A stretch of 64,000 nucleotides of DNA from Salminus brasiliensis (GCF_030463535.1 NC_132881.1:4432026-4496025), one strand, 5' to 3'; positions 44,606-58,245 are shown, counted from the first letter of the stretch. Translations and numbers: made by a program. The notes: generated by a model not told the origin, from the sequence alone.

Positions 44606-46080
44606 GAGTCTCATCAATGCTATACCTCATCAATCAGCATCGTACTAAAGCATCGTACACTTGTCTAAGACCTCTTAGAGTGCTCAAGTAATCCTGAATA
44701 CACAATCTGATGTGGTTTCTGGCACTTAATGACACTATTATCTACAGAAAAGGGTAAATATAATGCACCATGCAGCTAAAAACAACAGTGACAGTCATCT
44801 TTAGTTTGTTACTTGGACAATATTCTTCTACAGCTCAGTTGTGTATTGCACAACTACCTAAAACTTCTTGGCACGCTGGTTCATATGTGTTGGATTAAAG
44901 TCAGAAACACACTCCCCAGAATACCTAACCCTCCACAACATGACGGTCTTCATACGCCCACTGCTGGTTGCAAGGCAATTTCTGAATGTTCCCTGACCTG
45001 TGATTTAAAATGTAAAAGAAAATTGGTAATTTTGTCAATTTAATAATTTTTTTGTCATTTATTGTATAGCTTTGTTCCCCCCAAACTAATAGCAATATTT
45101 AAATTAAATAAAAATACAAACAAATTATTGTTATTTTCATACTTTCCTTTTTATAGTAAAAACTTTGGGCCCTCCGGTCATTACAGATTTTCAGTGTAAT
45201 TAAAAGGAAAAATAATATGAATAATATTTTTTTGCTTAATTTAACGCATGGGCAAATAAAAACATTAAATGTAGTGTGTCCAAAAGTAATGCCGCATTGA
45301 ATACAATATGTTAAATATAAAAGCAAATATTCCAATGTGCTCAAATACAAAAATAAATAGGTAAATAAATAATGTCTCAAAAGTTGATATTTTTTTTATA
45401 TTTTGTTTCCTGTAGCAGATTTGTTCACTTATTTTCAATTAGAATACCAGCAAAAAGTGTGCTGTTAGACCAGAGGTGTGGAAAGTTTGAAATACATGAA
45501 ATAATAATACAAATCATTCATAATTTGTACAACCTAAACAGGATAAGGTATAAGTATTAAGGGAAAAAACAACATTTTATGTTATGTTATTGTTTATCAT
45601 TTTTTTGTCTGTCAAATGAACCAATAGCAATGATTCTAAAACCTTTACCTTAAAGATAAGGGAACAATATTTTAATGTAAAGTTACAGCTGTATGTGTGA
45701 GTGTGTAATTCAGGAGCATTGTGGAGCATTGCTATTGGTCCTTTAGTCATGACATTTTGACACAATGTAAAGAACAGTTGCCAGATTCAAATTCATATTT
45801 ATTATATGTATGATATCCTATTTCATATATTTCTATTATATATAAATGGATATGCAAGGACTTGCAAGACAGCTATGTATCTATACATATGCCATTGACA
45901 CATAAAATAAAACAAATAAATATGACTTCTAATCATAAATAAAGAAATAACAATAATAATTGTTATATCTACATACATGTTGGGCCCTTAATTGCTTTGA
46001 GGTCCCTCAGCGACCAGTTAGGCCCCTGGCTATTAGTATTTCTGCCCTGTTCTACTTTGCGGCACAAAACCTGGACAACG
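44606..46080. other. AT-rich desert sequence
   Basis: Nothing recognisable beyond AT-rich low complexity. Confidence 0.5.
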
Positions 46081-46720
46081 GCAGTTACCTCGTAGCTCGG
46101 TTAAGTCACAAGCTATCCGTCCAGGCCTTTTATTTTTTTCTTTTTCAGGAAAGTGAGTGTGGATCCGGCGCCGAGCGAGAGAGCGCCAGGCCCGTTCCAC
46201 TGCCGCCTCTTAACAAGCATAGTAATACATCAGTCAAAAGCAATAATTTTACAATTAATGAAATTCCAATTTGCCTTCAGAGCATTTCGCGTTGACATTT
46301 TCCACATTGCAACAGCGCTTTGATAAAGTTTTTAAAATGCAAAAGCGCACGGCGGAGGCTACGGAGCAGCCCGGGTGTCACTGCGGCTGCCAGAGGACTG
46401 TGGTACTTAATTTTTATCGCCGGCCGCCCCGGGGCAACGGAAGCCTGAATGTTAACACTGGCTCCATTTTCATTATCACCATATGATTATGGATTTTACT
46501 GCGTTTAGGTGATAATACAGCTAGGAGCTCACCTTAAAAGAATTTGCTGCGAGCCTCCATTCCTGCCCAAATGAAATTTTCATTTGACAAACAAGTACAA
46601 TTAGGCCGTACTTCTTGTTCAGTGTCAGTCTGTTTTCTGATTGAACTTAGACCAATTTGCTGCCGCTAAATGAGTTTGAATAATTTACATTCTGAATGGC
46701 TCGGGGACATTAGCTTTTGG
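46081..46720. other. Candidate conserved noncoding element
   Basis: Complex, CpG-rich sequence (ggatccggcgccgagcgag; cggccgccccggggcaac) alternating with ATTA-rich blocks, no splice-bounded coding frame. One of the strongest-looking regulatory candidates by composition. Confidence 0.35.
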
Positions 46721-47500
46721 AGTGCTAAGTGGCAGCATGCTTTTTGAAGTTGCTGATGATGAGATGTCACCCTCCTACCCCTCTCCCCCCCCTCCCCTAA
46801 ACCACCCACCACCGCCCACCATCACCACCACCCTCCTCTTCCTCCTTCTCCACCACCTATACGTTTTTTTTTTCCTTCTCCTTTTTTTCCCCTGCTGCCT
46901 ACTTCAAAGTTAAGGAGTGAAAAATCCCACATACCTCAAAGTACAATGAGAAGTTAAAATTGATTTTTTTTCCCCTGTTGAGGCCAATTCTGCCAGGCAA
47001 AGCGAAAATGACTTTAATATGTGTGTAATGCACTTCGCTGGCTTCAATGCACTTTACCACCCCCCCCCACCCCCCACCCCAATGATGGCACTTTTCTTAT
47101 TAGGCACATTTCACATCGGCTTGAATGAGAGGATTTGTTTCTGCGGGAAAAAAAATAAATAAGTAAATAAATAAAAAAGCTCTGTATAACTAATAAAACA
47201 GTATCGGCATCATTAAGCAGAAACATTTACTAATTGGGATTTAACAAATGAGACAGCGAGAAGGTGCCGGTGTGAGTTACGTCTCGGCTGAGCTTGAAGT
47301 TGAAGCCCATTTAGGCAAGCTTTTCCATCGCTACGCTAATTAGCCTCGTACACAGTGGTTCTGTTGGTAGGGAGGCCGTCTGCTTCAGTGAGTCTGCATT
47401 AGTACAGCCGTTTATCCACCATTACGACCAGATCATTATCCGCACTAGTGCGGCCTCTTAGTCATGTCTTGTGTGACAGCATGATGTCGTGATTCACTTT
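46721..47500. other. Desert sequence
   Basis: Pyrimidine-rich tract at about 46770-46895 and a C-run near 47060-47082. 47220-47460 is complex and may be part of a regulatory patch. Confidence 0.35.
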
Positions 47501-47509
47501 TTGACGTGA

Positions 47510-48780
47510 TTCAGTTCTGTCTGTTTTTAACATCAGCCAGCAAGAAGCTCCGGAGGTGGCTTTGGTTTTTCTCTCAAGGCAGAGCATTGATTTAAGCATT
47601 GACGTTTTATTACTGAGAATTGAAGCGATGCTGACGTTCTTCAGGTGTTTCTGATGCCAGAGTACTGATTCATTTCTTAAAGTTCTTCTGTTCTTCATGG
47701 TGACACAATACTGATTCAACCGTCAACGCTTCATTGTTTCATTCACTGGTGTCCTCTTTTTAATGATGGCAGAGTACTGATTCACTCCTTAGTGTTCTTC
47801 TGTTCTTCATGATTCAATTCTTGGCTTCTTTTTAATGATGGCAGAGTACTGATTCACTCCTTAGTGTTCTTCTGTTCTTCATGATTCAATTCTTGGCTTC
47901 TTCTTAATGATGGCAGAGTACTGATTCACTCCTTAGTGTTCTTCTGTTCTTAATGATTCAATTCTTGGCTTCTTCTTAATGATGGTAGAGTACTGATTCA
48001 CTCCTTAGTGTTCTTCCTTTCTTCATGATTCAATTCTTGGCTTCTTCTTAATGATGGCAGAGTACTGATTCACTCCTTCGTGTTCTTCCTTTCTTCATGA
48101 TTCAATTCTTGGCTTCTTCTTAATGATGGCAGAGTACTGATTCACTCCTTAGTGTTCTTCCTTTCTTCATGATTCAATTCTTGGCTTCTTCTTAATGATG
48201 GCAGAGTACTGATTCACTCCTTAGTGTTCTTCCTTTCTTCATGATTCAATTCTTGGCTTCTTCTTAATGATGGCAGAGTACTGATTCACTCCTTCGTGTT
48301 CTTCCGTTCTTCATAATTCAATTCTTGGCTTCTTCTTAATGATGGCAGAGTACTGATTCACTCTTCATTGTTCCTCTGTTTTTCACAACGACACAGTAGT
48401 GATTCAATTATTGGTGACTTCTTCTTAATGATGGCAGAGCACTGATTCACTCCTTAGTGTTCTTCTGATCTTCATGATTCAATTACTGGTGTCCTCTTCT
48501 TAACGATGGTACACAGTACTGATTCAATTCTTGATGATTCACTCAATATTTTTCTTGTTCTTTATAGAGTCAGAAAACTGATTCGTTCCTTGATGTACTT
48601 CAGTTTTTCATGGTGACCCAAATCAAATCAGTCTTCAGGTCCCTGATGTGACAGAACACTGACTTCCGGTCTGAATGACGACAGAGTACTGATTCAGTTC
48701 TTGATGTTCATCTGTTCTTTATAGTGAATGAATACTGATTCACTTTTCCACGTTCTCAGATTATTAGGTTTTTGATGTCA
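47510..48780 (+). repeat. 72-bp minisatellite with diverged flanks
   Basis: The unit begins 'gatggcagagtactgattca' and includes 'ctccttagtgttcttc', 'catgattcaattcttggctt'. Starts at 47765, 47837 and 47909 give a 72-bp period. About nine homogeneous units lie between 47764 and 48400, with decayed units either side. Confidence 0.92.
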
Positions 48781-50609
48781 ACCCTTTGATGTCAACCCAA
48801 CCAAATTATCTGATGTTCTTCAGTTCCTTGCTCTGTTTCACTTTAGCTACCAGACTCCCATGGATGTCACTTGTAACATGAAGGTGTAACCAAACTCAGA
48901 CCCAAGAGACAGAGCACTGTCCTCTGCCATCACTCTATTACAACCTACTTCCCATCATCAGCTGCTCATGCTGAACGTGCTGTCGGCTCGTTGATTGGCG
49001 GGCATTGATTTCTTCATCCAACAAAGTCCTCATCAACAGTCTCAGTGTTTTAAACCCTTATTTTCGACACATCTGAACCCAGTGGCAGCGCCGGCCATGT
49101 TGCGTAACGGTGTTTACTCTATTCTTCCCCAGCTTTCTCCTCTCACAGTGAATCATTATGAGGATTTTACACACTCGCTACACACACATTCATCTAGCAA
49201 GTGCTTTAATAGCAGTGTTTATGTGTCACGGCACACAAAAAATGCAGCTACTTGCCAACACACTGACACACACTGACACACACATGTGCACGCTCCCTTC
49301 CAGGCTAGACAGGCTAGAGGTCCTCTCCACTCAATGACATCCAGTTGTTGTGTCAGTTTGCCAAGTCCGTTTATGGTTTCCCTTCCAGGGGATCCGGTTT
49401 CCCCCCTCTACAAACGTACCTATTGTGCGGGGTCTCTTGGCACGGCGGCCGGGCTTGCTTTAATATTTGCGGGGCAGGATAGCCCAGCCGATACAGAGGA
49501 GGTCAGCTTGCCTCTCCGCTCGCCTCATTTTCCAGATTATAACTCGTTTCCATGACTGCGAGCGAACTGAGAAGCGGCTTTATCGCCGGCCGCGGCTGAG
49601 TTACAGCACGCATACACACACACTCACACAGTCACTGACACACATACATGCTGACTGTCTCCCTAGAACAAAGGGGCACGAGAAGCCCCTCAAAGATGAA
49701 GCACTGCTATGAGCATTCAGACGTCCATTCTCCTGCGATAAATTGAATTTACGACAATTTACTTTGCGTCTGCCGAGACTCGTAATTAGAGAGAAACGTT
49801 AAAAGAAGGGAATCCATTGTTGTTTATGTCATTATAGGCCTCTTCCGTCTGACATCTGTTTAGGATCAGTCCTGTAGGCAATTTCTCGCGACGAAGCCGA
49901 GCCTCTCCGAGCTCTGAAAGGCTGCCCCCCCCCCTCCTCTTCGCTCCAGCACAATTCATGTAAATATATTAGAAGCGAAATTGTGGCGAAGATTACCTTC
50001 TATCAATGGGGGGAACTAAGCCTCCGCTCCAAACAGAGCGATGAGGAAGTGCTGAAAAGCAGGTCACCGTGGCTGGGCGAATACAGCAACGTTATTTGTT
50101 TCTCTCTCTCTCTCTCTGCCTCTCTCTCTGCCTCTCTCTGTGCCCCTCTCTCTCTCTCTTTCACAAATGGATTTGGAGTTGACCTCAAATTTGAGTAACA
50201 GCTATTTCGGAGTAATCCATTCATGGTGGAGAATGTGAACACCAACGCAGAGGGGAGCGAGGCAGGGAAAAAAAAGCGAGGGAGAGGAAAAAAGAAGGGG
50301 GTGGGATGGATGAAAGGCAGTGAGGATTTTTACAATGTGATTAGGAAGTAATGGGCTCAAAGTAATGCCTCCGCAGCTCATGGGAACTGTGCAGTGGGAG
50401 AAAAAAAAGGAACAGAGGAATAAAAAATAAAAAAAAATGGGGAATTTCCACTAAAGGGAGATTCTGCTTTCCCCTCACTGAAGGTCAAGGGCTCAAGCTG
50501 GTATACAGATACCAGAATGGTTATGGGGCAAACGAACAAGCCAGGCCTGATTTGGTGCCCACCACCTTCAGCAACAATACACCCTCTGTATTCCCCCCCT
50601 GTGATAAGT

Positions 50610-50660
<51 letters not shown>

Positions 50661-51088
50661 TATACTACACCCACACCGGCTCCATCAGTGGCCAGCAGGC
50701 CCAGGTGGAAACGCTTCACCCTGTAATGGCTCCGTGGAATGCAGAAGACTGACCCCTGTTGGTCGCGTGCCTTAATGAGAGCACAGGACGGAGAGGTTTA
50801 GGTTTACACAGGGGTTATTAAAAGAAACCCAACAAGGGTTCTCATCAGGGGTGTCCCGGTCCCGTAGATCCGATCAACACCATTAGTCTCCACTTTAGAT
50901 TGGTCTTTTTACTTTTAGAAATGATCCAAAATGACGTTGACTAAGAATCTTTTTGGAGATACGAGGTTTTACAAAGACAAGTACAAGGACAATGTAGTAG
51001 TACACTAAAATGACCAATGAGCCCCTGAGGTGACATGATGGTTATTTTTGATAAGGCATAACAACAAGATAATATACTGAGACTGTAA
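48781..51088. other. Desert sequence with (CA)n and candidate conserved elements
   Basis: 49300-49620 and 49740-50480 are complex and CpG-bearing with no good coding frame, possible regulatory sequence. A CT-rich run is at 50100-50160 and a CA microsatellite at 50616-50656. Confidence 0.35.
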
Positions 51089-52345
51089 ATAAATATCTTG
51101 AGGCCACAAATTAATATATTTCAAATATATTAACATACTACACTAAATATCAGCTTACTATATTATATTGTCATCTAATATATATAATACTGTGGCCTCA
51201 ATATATTATGTTGTGGCCTCAGTAATTATCTTGTAGCATCAATATATTGTATTATCTAGTGGCCTCAATATATCATCTTTTGGTCTCAATATAGTATCTT
51301 GTTGCCTCAGTAGGTTATTTTGTGGCCTCAATATATTATCTCATGGCCTCAATAATTATCATGTAGCTTCAATATATTATCCAGTAGCCTTAATATAGTA
51401 TTTTTGTAGCTTTAATATATCATCTTGTGGCCTCAATATATTATCTTGTGGTCTTAATATATTATCTTGTGGCCTCAATATATTATATTGTGGTCTTAAT
51501 ATATTATCTTGTGGCCTCAATATATCTTCTTTTGGTCTCAATATAGGATCTTGTTGCCTCAGTAGGTTATTTTGTGGCCTCAATATATTATGTTGTGGCC
51601 TCAATATATTATCTCATGGCCTCAGTAATTATCTTGTAGCTTCAATACACTGTATTATCTAGTGGCCTTAATATATCATCTAGTGGCCTCAATATATCAT
51701 CTTTTGGTCTCAATATAGGATCTTGTTGCATCAGTAGGTTATTTTGTGGCCTCAATATATTATGTTGTGGCCTCAATATATTATCTCATGGTCTCAGTAA
51801 TTATCTTGTAGCTTCAATACACTGTATTATCTAGTGGCCTCAATATATCATCTAGTGGCCTCAATAATTATCTTGTAGCACCAATATATTACTTAGTGGC
51901 CTCAATATATTATTTCGTAGCTTCAATATATTATCTAGTGGCCTCAATATATAATCTTATAGCTTCAGTATATTATCTCATGGCCTAAATAATGATCTTG
52001 TAGCTTCAATACTCTATTATCTAGTGGCCTCAATATATCATCTTGTAGCTTCAATATATTATCTCGTGGCCTCAGTATATTATCTCATGGCCTCAATAAT
52101 TATGTTGTAGCTTCAATACACTGTATTATCTTGTGGCCTCAATATATTATCTTGTAGCTTCAATATATTATCTAGTGGCCTCAATATATAATCTTATAGC
52201 TTCAGTATATTATCTCATGGCCTCAAGGCATTATCTAGTGGCCTCAATATATAATCTTGTAGCTTCAGTATATCATCTAGTGCCCTCAATAATTTTGATG
52301 GCCCCAATATATTATCTTGTGGCCTCAATATAATACCTATAATAT
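51089..52345 (+). repeat. 21-bp AT-rich minisatellite (tgtggcctcaatatattatct)
   Basis: About 1.25 kb of 21-bp units, each with a palindromic aatatatt core and a variable end (tcttgtgg, tctagtgg, tcttgtagctt). A larger block of several units recurs (near 51530 and 51700), showing higher-order duplication. Confidence 0.93.
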
Positions 52346-53520
52346 ATTATACACATATAATACACATACTATAATCTATAATACATTATTAAACTCTAGC
52401 CTGCCCTGGCTGCAAAATAGCAAAAGCATGCCAAAAAAGGAGTGACTGCACTTTGTTCCTCACTTCAAGCGCAGCATAGAAAGAACATTAGCTTCTGGTA
52501 AACAGCATTACAGTGTTTACAAAGAGATGGGAAATAGCTCACTAGCAGAAAGCTAGCACGGCACTACTAGCAAGTCATTACTGGTCTGTTAGAACAAGCT
52601 GTTCCAGAATTGCTTTTTTAAACCAAACAGTTGTTTTACAGTCTTCTTCTGCAAGCCAGGATTGTATTCTCATGTCTCCTCTTTGCTTGCATTCTCTTTT
52701 AAAAGTTTCCTCCTTTGGGGCCTTGTTTGCTCTCCTATCCAGTGTGGCTACAAGAAGGCGACAACTTAAGCAACACACTTTGTTAAAAAGGCTAACTCTG
52801 AACAAAAGTACCTTCAACGTAGCTTACAGGTGCTGCTTTCGCCTCATCAGGAAATGCAGAGGAGTAAACATCATTTGCAAAAGCCAAAAGACAACCGTTT
52901 CATGTCTGTACCCTGAAGTAGCTTCAGAGCCCAATACAGACCAATGAGGCCTTCTGTTGTCCAGCCTGGGGTCAGGGAAGGCTTTAATGAAAGGAAAAGG
53001 CAAATCTTGAAAGAAAGAGATGGTGCCACGAGCAGAAACAAGGTGCTGGTGGAGAGCGAGACAGAAAAAACAAACAAGCGCCGCGAGCAGGCCGATCACT
53101 TATGCAGTCTCCAGAGAGATCAAAGCCTGTAAGAGCCGTCGCAATTGTTTGCTTTTTGTTTCCCGTCCTCCAACAACTCTGCATGCCGCCGCAATGTTTA
53201 GCATATGTTCCACATCCACTTCAGGGATTACGCAACGTAGGACTGATGAGGTGAAGCAGTTTGGGTAATGAACGTCCGTGGACTGTTTATTTGTGTTGAT
53301 TCAGAATAGTCACAAAGATGTTTTCCCTCCATTTGAGGCAGGCAACGCTCTTGTAGATGAACTGCACTGAGCATTGTGTGATGTCACGCCTTATTTATTT
53401 CAGAGGTACGCTCAAAATTCCCAGCCAATAAATTACATCATGTAAATGTACTGAAGTTCATTACAAACTCGAATGACCGTCTGCAAAAAGAGTCCCGTCT
53501 TTATTAGTTATCGCTGATAT
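52346..53520. other. Desert sequence
   Basis: 52590-53260 is complex with several short open frames on both strands, none with recognisable protein features or convincing splice structure. Possible regulatory sequence. Confidence 0.3.
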
Positions 53521-53970
53521 ACTTTATTGACAAAAGTATTGGGACACCTGCTCATTCATTGCTTCTTGATCCTGCCAACCTTTTGTTGGAGTAACTGTCT
53601 CTACTGTCCAGGGAAGAAGGCTTTTGTACTAGATTTTGGAGGAGAAACTTAAGCGACAAGAGCATTAGTGAGGTCAGGATGTTGGATAATCACCATGCTA
53701 ACTCATCCCCAACTCCCCATCATACCATCATTCCAGAGAACACAGTTCTTCCACTGCTCTACAGCTCAATGCTGGGGGGCTTTATACCCCTCTAGCCCAT
53801 GCCTCGCATTAGACATGCCAATAGGTTCATGTTTATCTGCTCCAGAGAGTCCTATTCTATGGGCAGCACTTCTCTACAGGGACTAGGTAAGTTGTGTGTG
53901 TGTGTGTGTGTGTGCATTTGCACATCTGTGTCAGCAATGGTTTTAACTTAAAGTGGCTGAAGGCATTCCT
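53521..53970 (+). mobile_element. Nonautonomous inverted-repeat DNA transposon copy
   Basis: Starts 'gacaaaagtattgggacacc', runs through 'ctactgtccagggaagaag' and 'gagcagataaacatg'-type phrases (in complement) and a GT microsatellite at 53890-53912. Same family as 56037-56360, 21310-21797 and the 6.5-kb fragment. No transposase frame. Confidence 0.6.
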
Positions 53971-54159
53971 CATAGTTGAATCCAAAACCATCATTTGGAC
54001 TAATTTTACTTTCATTTGATGGAGGAGGTATCACTTAGCGAGAGCTGTGATTGGCTAAGGACGTGCCTATTATCATTTTGTAAATCATCAATTGGATCTA
54101 CATCCTCAGTGGTCTGTATAAGGCCACCAATGATCTATCTATTTATTTATTTGATTTGT

Positions 54160-54480
54160 TTGTCCAATGTCTTTCCCAATTTGGTAGTGCCAATTAACCC
54201 ACCCGTTCATAGCCCCCCTTATCTAGCAATGCTCCCTACACTAGGAGGGTAAGGACTTAACACATGTCTCCTCCGATTCATGCAAAACCAGCCACCGCCT
54301 CTTTTCAAACTGCCACCAATGCAGCATCACAGGGCAGCAGACACATTCGGGCGGCAACTGTACTCTCTCAGGCTCTGGCTGCTGATGGCAAAGCGATATG
54401 ACTCGGGATTCAAACTGACCCCTGGGCCATAGTGGAAGTGCATTAGACCACTAAGCCACTCAGAGCCCTTAGCCACTAGC
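54160..54480 (+). repeat. Dispersed repeat ('ggctctggctgctgatggc' family), long copy
   Basis: The most complete copy of the family also at 14.0, 36.9, 59.0 and 61.9 kb. It ends 'ttagaccactaagccactc', which is tRNA-like in wording. Confidence 0.65.
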
Positions 54481-54489
54481 CATCAGCCA

Positions 54490-54860
54490 TAACACACTAA
54501 CTGTGATGGCTAGACGACAGCTGGGTCAGAACATCTCTAAAACATCAGGCAGGTCGTGTGGGGTTGTTTCCGGTATAAGCAGTGGTCAGTACCTACCAAA
54601 TGTGGTCTAAGAAAGGACGGCCGGTACATCGGCAACAGGGTCAAGGGCGCCCAAGGCTCGTTGATGCTCATGGAGGCCCCACCTTGCACACCTACAGGTC
54701 TTAAGAAAGATCTGCTGCTCACGTCTTGATGCCAGATACCACATAAAGCACAAGGGGGACCTGCTCAGGATTAGACAGGCGGTACTAATGTTATGCCAGC
54801 AAGAGTGTGGTAACAGCTTCAGGGTATTTAATGTCCATAAATTAAAATAATTTAATTTCA
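54490..54860 (-). mobile_element. DNA-transposon-like fragment, related to 59.2-59.6 kb
   Basis: Shares 'cagtggtcagtacctacca' and the Leu-Val-free phrase 'ggaggccccacc' with the complement of 59215-59585. No transposase is encoded. Confidence 0.55.
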
Positions 54861-56036
54861 TCACATTTTATCAGTTATGGTCCATATGGAGGACATAAAT
54901 GGTGTGTTATTATGCTATTATTATTAGAGATGCTGCAAAAAAGCTCATGTCATTTTGTTAAAATTCATAATCCAGGTTTAAAGACCGGGTGATTGGTTAT
55001 TAGTTAAACTGTACAGGTTACTAGCGTCCGCTCTTCGTCTTCGGCTGCGGTTGGACATGGGTGGTTTTAGAATGGCGGCCAACTCACATAAATTGTGCCT
55101 GTTGGGGGTAGATTTGGTCCGTCATTATAACATATTGTTGTGGAAGCTTACGCCCTTGCACGGCTTAGCCATTTTCTGCTTTGAGTCTCTTTGGCCGGCA
55201 CTGCAGCTAAGGAGGTGGAACATGGCATGTTAGCTTACTTCATATGTGGTCTTAGCTATGGGGAGCATGTGATGTCATTGTTCCAGTGACCAAACTTCGC
55301 TCGTTGGGCGAAGTTCGTCTCCGCGCTCTTCCTGCTGGGGATTAAATTCACTAAAGTAAAGTGTGTGTTGGCCTGGCCACTGGATGAGATGCTCTTAGCT
55401 CAACTCACCTCTCCGAATTTGATCCTCAGCCTTTAAGTCTTTGATGTTGTTTTCCACGTCGCTCAAATCCTGTGTCACAGCAGTCAAATCTCGGTATTAT
55501 GCTTGTCAGTGTCAAAAGTGCTGGGGTTTTATCAGCGCCCCTGTACTATAGTCCCAGTAAAGAGGACTCCGGATTCCTTTCCTCTCCGTCTCCTTTTTTT
55601 CCAGGCTAATCAGACGTTCAGCGGCAGAAGCTGCAAAAAAAAAAAAAAAAAAAAAAAGCCCTGCAGTTTGCAAAGTTTAAAAACTCATTAAAGCCTCTGG
55701 AAATTCTACATGCATTGTACTCCCCCCTGACAGAGATTTCAGGAAGATCTGGAGTGCCTAAATCCCTCCCAAATCACTGGGCAAACAAAAGCTAAGTAAT
55801 AAATCCTAAATCTGATTTTGGTATCTGCAGTCGGCAGCCCATGTACCCCACTCCAGACAGGGCCTCATTGTGCGCCGGCTGCACCCGTCCGTCTGTCTGG
55901 ATCTAAGGAAGCGAGGACCAGTAGCCGAGCGGCAGAGCTGGTGGGTAAGTGGGTTAAAGCAATCTGACGTGATTAGCGTGATTTCAGAACCATGAGCTAA
56001 ACGAAAGGAAGACTGACATAGGAAAAGGAGTCCGAG
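54861..56036. other. Desert sequence
   Basis: An A-run at 55634-55657 is the only simple repeat. No gene recognised. Confidence 0.4.
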
Positions 56037-56360
56037 TACACTATGTGGACAAAAGTATTGGGACACCTGCTCATTCATCTAGATGCTCATTCATCTAAAA
56101 TCAAGGGTTAAAAAAAAAAAGAGCTGATCCTGCTTTTGTTGGAGTGACTGTCTCTACTGTCCAGGGAAGAAGACTTTCTACTAGATTTTGGAGGAGCATG
56201 GCTGTGAGTATTTGGATTTGGATTACAATCAGCGACAAGAGAGCATTAGTAAGTAAGGTCAGGATGTTGTATGATCGCGACCCCACCTTACCCCCAACTA
56301 CCCAACCTATCCCAAAAGTATTAGATGGAGCACCATCCATCATTTCAGATGGAGGTCAAC
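56037..56360 (+). mobile_element. Second inverted-repeat DNA transposon copy
   Basis: Begins 'gtggacaaaagtattggg' and follows 53521-53700 closely, in the same orientation 2.5 kb away; the 3' half is missing or decayed. Confidence 0.6.
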
Positions 56361-56449
56361 ACAGGTCCACCGCTCCTCAGTTCAATGCTTTATTTACATT
56401 ATTAAATGTAAATAGTCCTTAGTCCTTATTTTTAGGTACTAGGTAATGG

Positions 56450-57110
56450 TAAAGTGAAGTGCTACATATAGCTATTAATTCAATATTTTGAGATATCACA
56501 TTATTTTGAGATGGTAAGTCATTATTAAGTGTTTTTTTTTTCCATTATTTGAGTTGCTAATAATTAAGACCACATTTTGAGATACTATCTCATTATTTTG
56601 AGATGCTATGTCATTATTTTAAAATGCTAAGTCATTATTAAGTGAAGTGTTATATCATTATTTAAGCTGCTATTAATTAAGGCCACATTTTGAGATACTA
56701 TCTCATTATTTTGAGATACTGTCTCATTATTTTGAGATACTGTCTCATTATTTTAAAATGCTAAGTCATTATTATGTGAAGTGTTATATCATTATTTAAG
56801 CTGCTAATAATTAAGTAAATATTTTAAGATACTATCTCATTTTTCTGAGATGCTAAGTCAGTATTTCGATGTGGTAAATCATTATTTTGAAGTGGTAAGT
56901 CATTATTTTGATACTACATAATTATTAAGTGTAGTGCTATGTCACTGTTTAAGATGCTAATTATTAAGTCGGAATTTTGAGATGCTATCTCATTATTTTG
57001 AGATGCTAAGTCATTATCTGGGGATCCATTCTCAATGTTTTGAGATCCTTTCTTAATATTTTGGGATCCCCTTTCATTATTTTTAATGATAAAATCTCTA
57101 TTTTTTTTAT
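56450..57110 (+). repeat. 21-bp AT-rich minisatellite (tcattattttgagatactatc)
   Basis: Degenerate 21- to 23-bp units over about 650 bp, with some exact adjacent pairs (tcattattttgagatactgt). Distinct in sequence from the 51-kb array. Confidence 0.88.
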
Positions 57111-57304
57111 TTTAAGTGATGGGTATGGGCTTCCATATTCTAATGATTTAACTACAGTGAAGTAGGCTAGTGGTAGGCTAGTTCACCTCACTGTAGCCAT
57201 GTCTCTGGGACATGATGTATGCTGACTCCAACCTGCAACCAGACCCACCTTAAAGTGAAGCCTTTGCCAAGCTGTATCAGCTAATAATTCTTCACTCCTT
57301 CCTC

Positions 57305-57460
57305 TTATAACAGAGGTTGGTCAATGTAGCGTTAGGAGTCTTGCCCAAGGATTTTGGGTCACCAAGACCTGGAATCGAACCCCAGTCTCCAACACGGCGC
57401 GGTAGCTCCCTGGCAGGTAGTGGTGTTATCTGTTGCACCACATCGACCACACTACAGGCC
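57305..57460 (-). repeat. tRNA-derived SINE (family 1)
   Basis: B-box complement ggaatcgaacc at 57371-57381; head complement 'gttatctgttgcaccacat'. Confidence 0.7.
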
Positions 57461-58214
57461 CTCTCCAGCCCCGTAATCCGGACGTAGCCTAAATGACCAC
57501 TCCACAGTGGAAGTGGAGATCCACCAAGTGGAGATCAGCCAGACCACCAGGTCTGGTTCTCACTGCTGGTGTGAAAGCGCACGTTACGACGAGCGGCACA
57601 AGACTGACGGGAGGCCGAATTTTGGTGGCGTACAGGGCCTGTCTGAAAGGCGATATCACCGCATGCGTTAACGCGCCGCACGGAACGGCGACATAAAGGT
57701 GCTCCTTCAGGAGCCTCCACTGAAGCGAACCCATTTCAGCATATAAAATACTCTCCCCTGCAACATGAAAGAGGAGGAAGGGGAGAGAGGGAGAGGCGGG
57801 AGGGAACGGAGGGGTGGGGGTGTTAGCGTTGGAGGCGGAAGGGACTCAAACAAATGGTGGAGAGTGGCAAGTTTGCATTGCCCATACCAACAAGGCCCTA
57901 TCTCATTAACACACCGCTGAAATAAAAGAGGGCTTTTTTGGCTCACAGCTATAAAAAAAATTATCATAGTGATGATGTTCCTCAGCCGTCAACAGAGCCG
58001 CGATAACGTTGTTTGATGATGACTTTCCCATGAATGTTAAGCAGCCGCCGCAGCGGAGGAAAGGAGCTTATCAGAGCCTAATGCCCATCTCTAATTCCTG
58101 CCCTTCTTGAACTAGCCATTTTCTAACAGCGTTAACTGTCAAATTTACATCCCGTCTTAATGCCACTAAAGAGGACGAGGGATGAAGAGTAAATGACAGC
58201 AGTGTAATGAGGAA

Positions 58215-58245
<31 letters not shown>

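Noticed and set aside
46271..46486. 71-codon frame in the CpG-rich patch, considered as a small gene
   Set aside because: No ATG-led conserved motif, no splice signals, and composition better fits a noncoding regulatory element.
51377..52333. Repetitive 66-75-codon frames (LRPQDNI and YYLVASI types)
   Set aside because: By-products of the 21-bp minisatellite.
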